Notes: generated from the sequence alone by a model not told the origin. 64,000 nt of DNA from Albibacterium sp963696875 (GCA_963696875.1 CAVOLQ010000001.1:806001-870000); one strand, 5' to 3'. Numbered from the stretch's first letter, positions 8,654-17,998 are shown. Numbers and translations: made by a program.

Positions 8654-9304
8654 CTATAATAGCACCCCGCTGGGGTAACTAAAAATCAATTTATTGGCCC
8701 ATTCTATTTCTTCGTGAGATATGTCATGCGCTTTATTTGGATACACTTTAGTGTACACATCAGCGTTCATGTTTGTTAATATTTTTGCTGTTTCGTTCAC
8801 ACGCTCTAAGGGAATGTGTTCATCGGGATCTCCTGTTGCTATGAAGATAGGGGTTCCCACAAAATCACCTTTGTAGTTTTCTTTGTAGATTTTATCGCCG
8901 ATCAAACCACCTGTGAAGGCAACTACCCCGCCATATCTTTTTGCATTTCGCGCGACGAATTCAAGGCTTAAGCAAGCTCCTTGTGAAAACCCAAGGAAGT
9001 AAATGTTATCTGTTGAGAAACCTTGAAAGATTAGCTCATTAACAGTTTCATCGAGGATTGATAATATCGAGGATAGCCAAGGCTCGTTGTGTGCTGGAAC
9101 AACCATGCAAGAATAATGGTACCAGGTGTTATTATTTGCTTGTGGTGCAACCAAAGCAAAATCTTGCACATTTAACTGATTGGCAACAAGGAGAATGTCT
9201 TTAGCACATCCTCCTCGCCCATGGATCATAATAAGCACTTTTGACGCCTCTTTTATTGGTTGACCAGCAACTTCTATAACTTTTGCATGCGTATGATTCA
9301 TCAT
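8654..9304 (-). CDS. Phospholipase/carboxylesterase-type alpha/beta hydrolase
   Basis: This 216-aa protein has the alpha/beta hydrolase core of the phospholipase/carboxylesterase family (Pfam Abhydrolase_2 type). The oxyanion loop is IHGRGGCAKD (about residue 28), the nucleophile elbow GFSQGACLS (Ser about 117), the acid Asp in TGDPDEHIP and the catalytic His in KAHDISHEE. It has no signal peptide, so it is probably a cytoplasmic esterase. The natural substrate is unknown. It is the last of a leftward series after YceI and DoxX, but the 31-bp gap does not prove co-transcription. Confidence 0.82.
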   Translation of the reverse strand: MMNHTHAKVIEVAGQPIKEASKVLIMIHGRGGCAKDILLVANQLNVQDFALVAPQANNNTWYHYSCMVVPAHNEPWLSSILSILDETVNELIFQGFSTDNIYFLGFSQGACLSLEFVARNAKRYGGVVAFTGGLIGDKIYKENYKGDFVGTPIFIATGDPDEHIPLERVNETAKILTNMNADVYTKVYPNKAHDISHEEIEWANKLIFSYPSGVLL

Positions 9305-9335
9305 TAGTCAATCAAAAGATGGCGCATTTGTTTAA

Positions 9336-9869
9336 TTAAGCTTGCTTTATGAGTTGCACTTCTGCGTTTATTTTTACTTCGTCACTAACAACTATGCTTC
9401 CCGCTTCAGTTACTGCACTCCAAGTTAAACCAAAATCTTTACGGCTAATTTTACCATTTACAGTAAAGCCAGCTTTGGTTTGCCCATACCCATCTACTGT
9501 AATTCCACCGTATTCTACATTTAAAGTAATTGTTTTTGTAACATGGCCAATTGTTAGTTCGCCTGTAAGTTTCGCATCTTGACCACTTCCTTCGTATCTG
9601 TTGCCTGAGAATTTAAGATGTTTATTTTCTTCCCCATTAAAGAAATCTGCAGATTTTAAATGTGCATCACGTTGTGCATCATTTGTATCAATTGAATCAA
9701 TTTCCGCCGTAAATTCAATTTTTTTTGTCGTGTTAAAATCGTCTGTCTCCGTTTCAACTTCTAAATTGAATTTTCTGAAATATCCAGTTACAGTGGTTAT
9801 CATTAAGTGCTTAACTTTGAAAGATACTTCGCTGTGACTTGGGTCAACTACCCATTTTTGTGTTTCCAT
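9336..9869 (-). CDS. YceI family protein
   Basis: YceI proteins form a lipocalin-like barrel that binds isoprenoid-type lipids. The 177-aa sequence shows the family features: an N-terminal WVVDPSHSEVSFKVKHLMITTVTGYF, the central HLKSADFF motif, VTKTITLNVEYGG and FTVNGKISRKDFGLTW. No signal peptide is visible, so this copy is likely cytoplasmic, unlike E. coli YceI. It sits 45 bp after a DoxX protein on the same strand, a recurring association in Bacteroidota. Its precise role is not known. Confidence 0.9.
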   Translation of the reverse strand: METQKWVVDPSHSEVSFKVKHLMITTVTGYFRKFNLEVETETDDFNTTKKIEFTAEIDSIDTNDAQRDAHLKSADFFNGEENKHLKFSGNRYEGSGQDAKLTGELTIGHVTKTITLNVEYGGITVDGYGQTKAGFTVNGKISRKDFGLTWSAVTEAGSIVVSDEVKINAEVQLIKQA

Positions 9870-9914
9870 AATGTTTTATTTTTAAGTGTTATAAGTAATA
9901 AAGGATTTTTTGAA

Positions 9915-10358
9915 TTAATTGTTTTTTATAAGTACTGAATCCACGCCTGCTTTTCCTGCACCTTTTATAAGAGAGATGACAGTTAAACCTATCAAAAGGA
10001 TAAAGAACTCTATACCTTCTCCAGTTTGTGTGCCACCCCAATTCATGAAAAATCCGTTTGGCAGGTGAATTGTAAACACGCCTATAAATAAGCCGAGAAA
10101 TCCCAGAGCGGATATCCGCGTAAGGAATCCGAAGATTAAAAATAGTGATCCAAAAAATTCAATTAGAATGACGAGTAGAGTGATAAATGCGGGTATACCC
10201 ATAGTTTCTGTAAAGTAGCCCATTGTTCCGCTAAATCCGCCACCGCCAAACCAACCCAAGAGTTTTTGTGCTCCATGGGGAAAGATAGTGATTCCCAATG
10301 CCAAACGGGCAATTAAGCCGGTCCAATTGGACGGATCTGTTAAGATGATTCTTTTCAT
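9915..10358 (-). CDS. DoxX family membrane protein
   Basis: The 147-aa protein has four predicted membrane helices and the DoxX family signature (ARLALGITIFPHGAQKLLGWFGGGG near residue 16, and FLTRISALGFLGLFIGVFTIHLPNGFFMNW). DoxX relatives occur as membrane components linked to thiol or oxidative stress, but this family has no settled biochemical function. It lies 10 bp downstream of a small unrecognised gene and upstream of yceI, forming a plausible three-gene unit below a Crp/Fnr-type regulator. Confidence 0.88.
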   Translation of the reverse strand: MKRIILTDPSNWTGLIARLALGITIFPHGAQKLLGWFGGGGFSGTMGYFTETMGIPAFITLLVILIEFFGSLFLIFGFLTRISALGFLGLFIGVFTIHLPNGFFMNWGGTQTGEGIEFFILLIGLTVISLIKGAGKAGVDSVLIKNN

Positions 10359-10368
10359 GGCTGTGTTT

Positions 10369-10833
10369 TTATAGGGTTAAATATTCTATTTTGTTTATCA
10401 ATTCATTGATTGAACTTACTGCGTTCACATCTGTGCCATAGAGATTTCCTTCCAGGGTTTCCGAATTAAGGACAAGCTTCACGATTTTTGAATTGGGAAA
10501 AAGGGACGGTTCAATATCCTCCTGCTCTTTAGCAGTAACTAAAAGTATTATTTTCTGAGTAGCAACTGCTTGTAATCTCAATAACTCGTATTCCTGAAAC
10601 TGCGATGGATTCCATAATATGATAAGATCTGCTTCCCAGCACCCGTCTTTTGCACAGTTGATCAGCTCGACTTCATGTTTTGCGTTTTGGGATAAATATT
10701 CGGATACCTCCCCGCCGTCGTTTAAATCTGTTAATACAATAAGTAGGCGATGAGTATTTGCAAGTTGGTCTAAAAAAGGAGTCGCTTCGCCCTTCTTGAG
10801 TCCTAAAATTGCAATGGTTTCCTTTGTTTTCAT
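10369..10833 (-). CDS. Small protein of unknown function, possible Rossmann-like fold
   Basis: I do not recognise this 154-aa protein. It starts at the ATG at 10833 (KTKETIAILGLKKGEATPFL); the longer frame to 10869 has no ATG. The N-terminal strand followed by ILGLKKGEA and the alternating hydrophobic strands (RLLIVLTDL, ADLIILWNP, KIILLVTA, SKIVKLVL) suggest a nucleotide-binding Rossmann-type fold of the kind seen in coenzyme F420/NADP reductase-like proteins, but the glycine motif is incomplete. No signal or membrane segment is present. It is directly upstream of doxX (10-bp gap). Confidence 0.62.
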   Translation of the reverse strand: MKTKETIAILGLKKGEATPFLDQLANTHRLLIVLTDLNDGGEVSEYLSQNAKHEVELINCAKDGCWEADLIILWNPSQFQEYELLRLQAVATQKIILLVTAKEQEDIEPSLFPNSKIVKLVLNSETLEGNLYGTDVNAVSSINELINKIEYLTL

Positions 10834-10917
10834 TTTTCTTCCTATTTGTTGAAACAAAGATAGAGCCAAAAGATCTTATTGCTCTTGATATTAGATAAGA
10901 AATATACTTAATATAAA

Positions 10918-11505
10918 TCAAGTTTGTTTCTTGGTAGCTAATTGACCACGGATACGGCTTAAGGTCTCTGGAGTCATGCCCAGGTAGGAGGAAATAATGG
11001 TTTGGGGAACACGTTGAAGTAAATCAGGATGACTCGCTAATAAGTTTAGGTATTTTTCTTCTGCAGTTTGACTTAAGGTACTCATTAATCTCCTCTGGGT
11101 AGATACCAAATTGTTTTGGATTAGAATCCGGAAATACCGTTCAAATGCTGGAACTTTATCCATCAATTCATCCCACGATTCTTTTGTAATTAAAAGAAGC
11201 TCACAGTTTTCCAAGGCCTCTATGTAAAAATTTGAAGGCTCATTGGTGAAAAAACTATATAGATCTGCTGCCCACCAGCCTTCGGAAGCAATTTGAAGCG
11301 TATGTTCATTGCCTCTATCATCCACAGTATACGTCCTTAATATTCCTTTTTCAATAAATATACTATATTTACTTATCTCACCCTCCTGTAAGATAAAATG
11401 CCTTCTGCGTAGTTTCTTAGGAATAAAAAAGGTTTTGGCAAACTCAAACTCCTCGTCGCTAATGGAGATGGTTTCTTTTATTTTTTGATAGAGGTATTGG
11501 TGCAT
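10918..11505 (-). CDS. Crp/Fnr family transcriptional regulator
   Basis: The 195-aa protein has an N-terminal cyclic-nucleotide-binding-like barrel (residues about 20-130, RRRHFILQEGEISKYSIFIEKGILRTYTVDDRGNEHTLQIASEGWWAADLYSF) and a C-terminal winged helix (QTIISSYLGMTPETLSRIR). There is no cysteine cluster for an Fe-S centre, so it is not a classical oxygen-sensing Fnr. It lies about 85 bp upstream of the unknown/doxX/yceI group on the same strand and may control it. Confidence 0.88.
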   Translation of the reverse strand: MHQYLYQKIKETISISDEEFEFAKTFFIPKKLRRRHFILQEGEISKYSIFIEKGILRTYTVDDRGNEHTLQIASEGWWAADLYSFFTNEPSNFYIEALENCELLLITKESWDELMDKVPAFERYFRILIQNNLVSTQRRLMSTLSQTAEEKYLNLLASHPDLLQRVPQTIISSYLGMTPETLSRIRGQLATKKQT

Positions 11506-11574
11506 AGGCCAAATTTAAATGTAAAATAGCCAATTTAATTAATAAATCATCAACTTGTTTGAATTATCTTTAGA

Positions 11575-12147
11575 TCATTCTTTATCTTCTTTTATTATTT
11601 TGAGCCCTTTCGTCCACCTCACTAATTGCTTTAACATGACTTCTGCCGCTTTATGGGAAATTTCATTGGCTTCAAATTCATTCTGATCATTTATGTTCTG
11701 TTGGAAAAAAGGGAAATTAACCGCTTCCGTCAGAGGAACTATTCTGAATGTTGATAAGTCTGACTTTAAGCTGTTAGATGCTCTAGTTCCAGCAGATACG
11801 CCACCATAGCTAACAATTCCAGCAGCTTTATATCCCCATTCTTGAAAAAGATATTCTAATGCATTTCTTAGGGGAGCAGGGTAATTATAATCGTATTCAG
11901 AGGTTATAAATATAAACGCATCAGCTTCCTCTATTTTTGCACTCCACCACTTTGTGTGTTCATGTTCATATTTTTTTAATGAAGGATGATTAGCTTCATT
12001 CATCATCGGAAGATTAATTTCACCCAAATCCAAAACTTCAACGTTAAAGTTTTCGTTCTTTTTTGCCAGCTCTGCAATCCAATTAGCGATTAAAGGTCCT
12101 TTTCTACCAGGACGTACTGTTGATGATATTATTTTTAAATTATACAT
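11575..12147 (-). CDS. NADPH-dependent FMN reductase family protein
   Basis: This 190-aa flavodoxin-like protein carries the FMN-binding SSTVRPGRKGPLIANWI loop near residue 8 and the conserved FITSEYDYNYPAPLRNALEYL segment (residues about 80-100) of the NADPH-dependent FMN reductase/azoreductase family; YGGVSAGTRA forms the third flavin contact. Members reduce FMN, quinones or azo compounds with NAD(P)H, often under oxidative stress. It is a single gene, divergent from the GNAT gene at 12269. Confidence 0.88.
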   Translation of the reverse strand: MYNLKIISSTVRPGRKGPLIANWIAELAKKNENFNVEVLDLGEINLPMMNEANHPSLKKYEHEHTKWWSAKIEEADAFIFITSEYDYNYPAPLRNALEYLFQEWGYKAAGIVSYGGVSAGTRASNSLKSDLSTFRIVPLTEAVNFPFFQQNINDQNEFEANEISHKAAEVMLKQLVRWTKGLKIIKEDKE

Positions 12148-12225
12148 TTTTTTTCTTTTAATCTAAAATACACAATCAGTTCTAATAATTCATACACAAG
12201 ACGGTATTTAAAATACTAAGTGTAG

Positions 12226-12233
12226 TATATTTG
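12226..12233 (+). promoter_or_regulatory. TAnnTTTG promoter element of the GNAT gene
   Basis: TATATTTG matches the Bacteroidota -7 consensus and lies 35 bp upstream of the ATG at 12269. No convincing -33 element is seen. Confidence 0.5.
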
Positions 12234-12268
12234 ACTTTTGACTTTGATACCAAAAATTATTTATTCCA

Positions 12269-12733
12269 ATGGATATTAAAAAATTGCAGATTGTAGAGTA
12301 CAACTCCAAATATGCATCGGCCTTTAAATACCTTAATGAGGTTTGGATTACCAAATATTTTGAAATTGAAGAAGAAGATAAAAAGGCTTTGAGTGATCCA
12401 GGAAAGATAATCGATGATGGCGGGTATATTTTTGTAGCACTTTTGGAAGAGAAAGAGGTGGGAGTTTGTGCATTAAGAAAGGCTGCTTGTGAAGTTTTTG
12501 AGTTTAGTAAAATGGCCGTCGCTGAAAGTAACCAGGGTTTAGGTATTGGCAGAAAATTAGTAGAAGCGGCAATTGCAAAAGCGAAGGCAGTGGGGGCGAA
12601 GCGGATTTATTTGGAAGGCAACACTGCACTTGAAGCTTCGATCCATCTTTATCGAAAATTAGGATTTAAGGAGATTGAATGGCAATCGTCTTCTTATAAA
12701 AGGGTTAATATTATTATGGAAATGCTTTTCTAA
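12269..12733 (+). CDS. GNAT family N-acetyltransferase
   Basis: The 154-aa protein has the GNAT acetyl-CoA fold: strand FVALLEEKEVGVCALRKA, then FSKMAVAESNQGLGIGRKLVEAAIAKAKAVGAKRIYLEGN, where Q-G-L-G-I-G is the pyrophosphate-binding P-loop, and a C-terminal SIHLYRKLGFKE motif. The acceptor substrate is unknown. The small gene precedes a CorA-type transporter by 58 bp on the same strand, without evidence of joint function. Confidence 0.88.
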   Translation: MDIKKLQIVEYNSKYASAFKYLNEVWITKYFEIEEEDKKALSDPGKIIDDGGYIFVALLEEKEVGVCALRKAACEVFEFSKMAVAESNQGLGIGRKLVEAAIAKAKAVGAKRIYLEGNTALEASIHLYRKLGFKEIEWQSSSYKRVNIIMEMLF

Positions 12734-12791
12734 ATTATTGTCGTCTATCGATAATTGAAAGTTAATTTTTTCTCATAAAATAAAAATTATT

Positions 12792-13694
12792 ATGGCTATA
12801 GCAGATTGGTCGGAAAATTGTAAAGATTTTAAATGGATTGATGTCCAAGGTCCCACAATTGATGAATTGAAGCAGATCAGCAAGAAGTATAAACTTCATC
12901 GCTATACCGTAATGGACTGCTTGCAACCTGATCATTTACCTAAGCAAGAAAATTTAGGAAATATGCAGTTTGTTATTACCCGCTTTTTGGTAGATAATCA
13001 ATCTATAAAGGCACATATTGTACAGGATATAAGCAGTAAGGTTGCCATTTTCTATAATACAGAATTGGTAATAACCGTCCACCGATTAAAACAACCTTTT
13101 TTAAATACGATCCGTTTGCAGAATGCAGAAAATGGCGGCCATAAATCTGCAAGCGAATTGATTACAAAAATCGTATGGCATGTCCTGCATTCTTATGATC
13201 AGCCGGTGTTGAACGTTTCCCAAACCATAGATAATTATGAGGAAACTGTGTTCATGAAACCTCTTACTAAAGAGCTTTTACAGGACTTATATCTGATAAG
13301 ACGAAAAGCTTCGGTTTGCTTAAAGTTGCTTTTGCTCACTAAAGAGGTTGTTAATAAAATACCCTATTTGGATAATGATGCAACGGTATTACAAGATGCC
13401 AAAGATTTGCACCTTAAGCTTATTACTCTTTTTGAGCAAGCTCATGAAGATTCCACACATTTATTAGATATTTATTTGTCTTTATCTTCTCGAAATTCCA
13501 ATGAGGTGATGAAAGTCCTTACAATATTCTCCGTCTTCCTTTTGCCGCCCACCTTTATTGTTGGACTATATGGGATGAATTTCGATTTTATGCCGGAGCT
13601 TCACCATCGGTATGCTTACCCAGCTGTTTTAGCAGTGATTGTAATAATCACTGCCGTTATTTTTCTTTGGTTTAAGCGAAAGAGATGGTTGTAG
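12792..13694 (+). CDS. corA: CorA family magnesium/divalent cation transporter
   Basis: CorA pentamers form gated Mg2+ channels in the inner membrane. The 300-aa protein has the cytoplasmic alpha/beta N-terminal domain, a long helical stalk (residues about 150-235) and two C-terminal membrane helices, the first ending in the selectivity motif YGMNFDFMPE (GMN). The C-terminus is basic (FKRKRWL), as in the family. The gene converges on the aminotransferase gene with an 17-bp gap. Specificity for Mg2+, Co2+ or Zn2+ cannot be set by sequence alone. Confidence 0.92.
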   Translation: MAIADWSENCKDFKWIDVQGPTIDELKQISKKYKLHRYTVMDCLQPDHLPKQENLGNMQFVITRFLVDNQSIKAHIVQDISSKVAIFYNTELVITVHRLKQPFLNTIRLQNAENGGHKSASELITKIVWHVLHSYDQPVLNVSQTIDNYEETVFMKPLTKELLQDLYLIRRKASVCLKLLLLTKEVVNKIPYLDNDATVLQDAKDLHLKLITLFEQAHEDSTHLLDIYLSLSSRNSNEVMKVLTIFSVFLLPPTFIVGLYGMNFDFMPELHHRYAYPAVLAVIVIITAVIFLWFKRKRWL

Positions 13695-13711
13695 CCTCTT
13701 TATTTAATTAA

Positions 13712-14908
13712 CTAGTTTATTGAATTATATGCATCAAGCCCTTTTTCCAAACAAATGAGTGCTTGTTTTAGATCTTCTTGATTTAATACATAAGCCAGTC
13801 TAACCTGATTCTTTCCTACGCCAGAGGTGCTATAAAATCCGGTCGCGGGTGCCATCATTACCGTTTCGTTTTGATACTCGAAAGATTCTAACATCCACTG
13901 ACAGAATTTATCTGCATCGTTTATTGGAAGTTGTGCAACTACATAAAAGGCTCCTCCTGGTACCGGGCATTTTACCCCAGGAATTTTGTTTAGTCCTTCC
14001 ACCAGCAAATTGCGCCTTTCGGTATATTCTTTTTTGACTTCAATGAAATAACTGTCTGGTGTATCTACAGCAGCTGTAGCAGCAATTTGTGCTACCCCCG
14101 GTGGACTTAAGCGTGCCTGTGCAAATTTCAAGCTCGCGTTATAAACCTCTTTATTTTTAGTTAAAAGGCAACCTAATCGGGCACCGCAAGCGCTGTATCT
14201 CTTAGAAACAGTGTCCAAAACAATAACATGTTGATCAAGCCCTTCTAAGTGCATAGGAGAAATGAATTCTCGATCGTCATAACAGAATTCTCGATACGCT
14301 TCGTCAGAGAACAAAAATAAATCATGTTTTAAACAAATTTCTTTTAAGGATTCAAGTTCCTCTCTAGAATATAAATAACCTGTAGGGTTATTTGGATTGC
14401 AAATAAATATAGCTTTCGTTTTTGGGGTGATAATTTTTTCGAACTCCTCAATTGGAGGGAGTGCAAAGCCATTTTCGATATATGACATGATTGGCTTTAT
14501 GACCACTTCCGACATGCATGCAAATCCATTATAGTTTGCATAGAAAGGTTCCGGAATAATAATTTCATCGCCAGGATTAAGACAGCTTTGCATCGCAAAA
14601 GTAATTGCCTCCGACCCGCCATTTGTTACAAGGATATTTTCAGCAGTAATATTATAGTTTAATTTATTATAATATTCACTTAATTTATTGCGATACAACG
14701 ACGTGCCTTCAGACGGTGTATAAGCCCAAACTTTGAATTGAATGTTTTTAATAGCATTCAACATGATCTCTGGGGTCGCAATATCTGGCTGACCGATGTT
14801 TAGGTGGTAAATTTTAGTGCCCCGTTTCTCAGCAAGATTAGCAAAAGGTGTAAGCTTCCGTATTGGAGAAGCAGGCATACGATGGCCTTTTATTGATATT
14901 TCTGGCAT
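13712..14908 (-). CDS. Class I/II pyridoxal-phosphate aminotransferase (aspartate aminotransferase-like)
   Basis: The 398-aa protein belongs to fold-type I aminotransferases (AspB-like group). NGGSEAITFAM contacts the cofactor, NPNNPTG carries the PLP-binding Asn, SDEAYREF the Asp/Tyr, and VSKRYSACGARLG the catalytic Lys (about residue 235); the C-terminal VRLAYVLN holds the substrate-carboxylate Arg. The ATG at 14908 (MPEISIKGHR) is preferred over the one at 14926 because family alignment starts there. It may act on aspartate or aromatic amino acids. Confidence 0.88.
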   Translation of the reverse strand: MPEISIKGHRMPASPIRKLTPFANLAEKRGTKIYHLNIGQPDIATPEIMLNAIKNIQFKVWAYTPSEGTSLYRNKLSEYYNKLNYNITAENILVTNGGSEAITFAMQSCLNPGDEIIIPEPFYANYNGFACMSEVVIKPIMSYIENGFALPPIEEFEKIITPKTKAIFICNPNNPTGYLYSREELESLKEICLKHDLFLFSDEAYREFCYDDREFISPMHLEGLDQHVIVLDTVSKRYSACGARLGCLLTKNKEVYNASLKFAQARLSPPGVAQIAATAAVDTPDSYFIEVKKEYTERRNLLVEGLNKIPGVKCPVPGGAFYVVAQLPINDADKFCQWMLESFEYQNETVMMAPATGFYSTSGVGKNQVRLAYVLNQEDLKQALICLEKGLDAYNSIN

Positions 14909-14969
14909 TGTACTAGTTCTAAACAAAAAAAATAAAGCTTCCTTTTGTTCTATAAATAAGGTGGTTAAT

Positions 14970-15359
14970 TTATTTTACTACAGTTCCTTTGATGTAAAGA
15001 GCTTTTACCGGCGTCTTTGCATTGGAACGAATTGTTACCATTTTACTAAATGGCGTAGCTTGTGCAGCATTGAAAGTGACGCTCACTGAGCCTTTCTCTC
15101 CTGGTTTTATTGGTGTTTTGGTATATTCAGGTACTGTACATCCGCATGTGGATTCTACTTTACTAATAATTAAAGGCTCGGTTCCTATATTTTCAAAAAT
15201 GAATTCATATGTAACTGGCGTACCCTGCGGAATTTTACCGAAATCATACGTTTCTGTTTCAAATTTAAATTCACTATTGTTTTGTGCCTGTGCAGTTAAA
15301 ACAGAAAAGCATATGAACAGAAATAAAGTACCGCAGAAAGTTACTAATTTGTTTTTCAT
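14970..15359 (-). CDS. Secreted DUF1573 protein
   Basis: The 129-aa protein has a clear Sec signal peptide (cleavage near AQA-QNN) followed by one DUF1573 domain, an immunoglobulin-like beta fold common in Bacteroidota. Typical motifs are FETETYDFGKIPQGTPVTYEFIFENIGTEPLII, the STCGCTVPEY cysteine pair and KPGEKGSVSVTFN. Such proteins are exported and may form a disulphide between the two Cys. No specific role is known. It is a single gene 61 bp upstream of the aminotransferase. Confidence 0.9.
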   Translation of the reverse strand: MKNKLVTFCGTLFLFICFSVLTAQAQNNSEFKFETETYDFGKIPQGTPVTYEFIFENIGTEPLIISKVESTCGCTVPEYTKTPIKPGEKGSVSVTFNAAQATPFSKMVTIRSNAKTPVKALYIKGTVVK

Positions 15360-15567
15360 AATGTGTTTGTCTTAATTTTACTTTTTATTTATAATTTGCT
15401 AATCATCCTTTCAGGTCGATAACCCTCAAATCTACTCAAAATATATATTATATATCAAAGGAAAGGGTAACATTTCACTAGTAATAAAATTAAGTTTCAT
15501 TACAAGGCTCATGGGCGAAATAATATTTTGAATATAGGCTATTCTTCAATGTCTAATAATATTTCAT

Positions 15568-15575
15568 TATATTTG
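15568..15575 (+). promoter_or_regulatory. TAnnTTTG promoter element of the E1 gene
   Basis: TATATTTG matches the Bacteroidota -7 element and ends 17 bp before the ATG at 15593, implying a leader of about 10-13 nt. Confidence 0.55.
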
Positions 15576-15592
15576 TGTTTTAACTTTTAGCT

Positions 15593-17998
15593 ATGCCTGA
15601 AATCTCAAATAAGCAAATAAAAACAGAATTGAGTTTTAATGATTTTAAAGCAATTTTGTTAACCGACTATCGAATTGCTTGCGAAAGTCGTCAAGCAAGT
15701 TTACTAGGACGTAAGGAAGTATTGACCGGGAAGGCTAAGTTTGGTATTTTCGGAGATGGTAAAGAATTAGCACAGATCGCAATGGCTAAAGTTTTTAAAG
15801 AAGGCGATTGGCGTGCAGGTTATTATCGAGACCAAACCTTCGCATTTGCTACCGGAATCTCTACGATTTATCAATTTTTTTCTCAATTATATGCGAACAC
15901 TGATATATTAGCTGATCCTGCGTCTGCCGGCCGGCAGATGAATGCTCATTTTGCTACACGGATTTTAGATGATCAAGGACAGTGGCTAAGCTCGCTTGCC
16001 CAAAAAAACTCGTCTTCTGATGTATCGACTACCGGCGGGCAAATGCCTCGGTTAGTTGGTTTAGCTTTAGCTTCGAAGGTATATAGGCGTAACCCTGAAT
16101 TAGATGATTCATCCTTATTTTCCAATAATGGAAATGAAGTAGCTTTTGGTACTATCGGGAATGCCGCTACTTCCGAGGGAGTATTTTTTGAAGCTATAAA
16201 CGCCGCAGGGGTAATGCAGATTCCTTTAGCTATTTCCATCTGGGATGATGGTTATGGTATTTCAGTTCCAGCTGAATACCATACTACTAAAGAAGATATT
16301 TCAGAGATACTTAAAGGACTACAGCGTGATGAAAACTCCAAGGGCTATGAAATATTTAAGGTTCGAGGATGGGATTATCCTGGTCTTTGCGAAACCTATG
16401 ATAAAGCAATACAAATCTGCCGAGAACAACATGTTCCTGTGTTTATTCATGTCACTGAGATGACACAGCCTCAGGGACATTCAACATCCGGTTCTCACGA
16501 ACGATATAAGTCAAAAGAAAGATTAAGCTGGGAAGAAGAATATGATTGTATAAAACAGATGCGCTCTTGGCTTTTAGCAACGGCGGCAGCAAGCGAAGAG
16601 GAATTAATTGAAATTGAAAATAATGCCGTTCAGACGGTGAGAACTGCTCAACGGGCTGCATGGTCAGATTATAATGGCACAATTGTTCATGATAAAAATG
16701 AGGCTATTAAGTATCTTTTGGCTTTGGAAAATAAAGCTATTGATTTAATAGCCGAGGGCTTAAATAAAAGTTATGAACCCTCCCTTAAGGATATTTATAG
16801 TTGTATTAGGAAGGCTATCCGATTAATGAGACATGAAAATAGCGATGCGAAACAACAGCTATTAACTTGGTATAAGCAAAGTCAAATTTTAAATTCAGAT
16901 CGATTTAATTCAAGGTTGTTTACCGACAGTGTTGAAAGCCCAGATCATGTACCTGTTATACCTGCCGAGTATTCTAATAATGCGAAAATGGTTGATGGGA
17001 GAGAGGTGCTAAATGCTTGTTTTGAGGAGAACTTTAAACGAGATCCGAAGCTACTTTCTTTTGGTGAAGACGTCGGAAAAATTGGAGATGTTAACCAAGG
17101 TTTTGCTGGCCTTCAAAATCAATTTGGTGAAGATCGCATATTTGATACTGGAATTCGTGAAAATACGATTATTGGACAAGGGATTGGTTTGGCATTGAGG
17201 GGTTTAAGGCCTATTGCTGAAATTCAATATTTGGATTACCTAATATATGCTATTACTGCCTTAAGTGATGATTTGGCAAGCTTGAGTTATCGTACAAGGG
17301 CAGGTCAAAAAGCACCTGTTATCGTTAGGACGCGAGGACATCGATTGGAAGGGATATGGCATTCAGGATCACCAATGGGCATGATTTTAGGTTCTCTGCG
17401 CGGTTTACATGTTTGTGTCCCAAGAAATATGACTCAGGCTGCCGGAATGTATAATACTTTATTACGGTCAGATGAACCAGCATTAGTTATTGAGTGCTTA
17501 AATGGCTATCGTATAAAAGAGCGGCTACCAGAGAACCCTGGAAACTTTACTGTTCCTTTGGGCATAGCTGAAGTTGTCAACGAAGGAAAGGACCTTACCG
17601 TAGTCAGTTATGGTTCTACATTGCGTATCGTTCAAGAAGCCGCTCAAGAATTAGAAAAATTAGGAATTTTCATAGAAATCATTGACCCTCAGACTTTGCA
17701 GCCTTTTGATAAAAATCATCTCTGTGCAAAATCCTTAAGTAAAACGAATAAATTATTAGTCGTCGATGAAGATGTTCCTGGAGGAGCATCCGCATTTATT
17801 TTGCAACATATACTGGAAGAACAGGGTGGTTATTTTCAACTTGATGCTCAGCCTAGAACCTTAAGTGCGAAAGCACACCGCCCACCTTATGGATCGGACG
17901 GCGATTATTTCAGCAAACCTTCTGTGGATGATGTGGTTGAAGTAGTTTACTCAATTATGAATGAAGCAAAGCCTGAAGAATTCCCTTCGTTGTTTTAG
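15593..17998 (+). CDS. Fused 2-oxoacid (branched-chain) dehydrogenase E1, alpha and beta subunits in one chain
   Basis: This 801-aa protein joins the E1 alpha part (residues about 15-400) to the E1 beta part (about 460-795). It uses thiamine diphosphate to decarboxylate branched 2-oxoacids and acylate the lipoyl E2. In the alpha part, GNAATSEGVFFEAINAAGVMQIPLAISIWDDGYGIS is the ThDP pocket; in the beta part, SFGEDVGKIGDVNQGF, GIGLALRGLRPIAEIQYLDYL and GHRLEGIWHSGSPMG are E1-beta motifs. The fusion is common in Bacteroidota, where products feed branched fatty acid synthesis. The E2 gene is not here, but an E3 (lpdA) lies at 31.4 kb. Confidence 0.9.
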   Translation: MPEISNKQIKTELSFNDFKAILLTDYRIACESRQASLLGRKEVLTGKAKFGIFGDGKELAQIAMAKVFKEGDWRAGYYRDQTFAFATGISTIYQFFSQLYANTDILADPASAGRQMNAHFATRILDDQGQWLSSLAQKNSSSDVSTTGGQMPRLVGLALASKVYRRNPELDDSSLFSNNGNEVAFGTIGNAATSEGVFFEAINAAGVMQIPLAISIWDDGYGISVPAEYHTTKEDISEILKGLQRDENSKGYEIFKVRGWDYPGLCETYDKAIQICREQHVPVFIHVTEMTQPQGHSTSGSHERYKSKERLSWEEEYDCIKQMRSWLLATAAASEEELIEIENNAVQTVRTAQRAAWSDYNGTIVHDKNEAIKYLLALENKAIDLIAEGLNKSYEPSLKDIYSCIRKAIRLMRHENSDAKQQLLTWYKQSQILNSDRFNSRLFTDSVESPDHVPVIPAEYSNNAKMVDGREVLNACFEENFKRDPKLLSFGEDVGKIGDVNQGFAGLQNQFGEDRIFDTGIRENTIIGQGIGLALRGLRPIAEIQYLDYLIYAITALSDDLASLSYRTRAGQKAPVIVRTRGHRLEGIWHSGSPMGMILGSLRGLHVCVPRNMTQAAGMYNTLLRSDEPALVIECLNGYRIKERLPENPGNFTVPLGIAEVVNEGKDLTVVSYGSTLRIVQEAAQELEKLGIFIEIIDPQTLQPFDKNHLCAKSLSKTNKLLVVDEDVPGGASAFILQHILEEQGGYFQLDAQPRTLSAKAHRPPYGSDGDYFSKPSVDDVVEVVYSIMNEAKPEEFPSLF

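Noticed and set aside
9349..9837. Two plus-strand frames opposite yceI
   Set aside because: They are antisense to a well supported YceI gene and show no family features.
10673..10921. 82-aa frame overlapping the unknown 154-aa gene
   Set aside because: It overlaps the better supported gene in another frame and has an Arg/Ser/Lys-rich composition typical of shadow frames.
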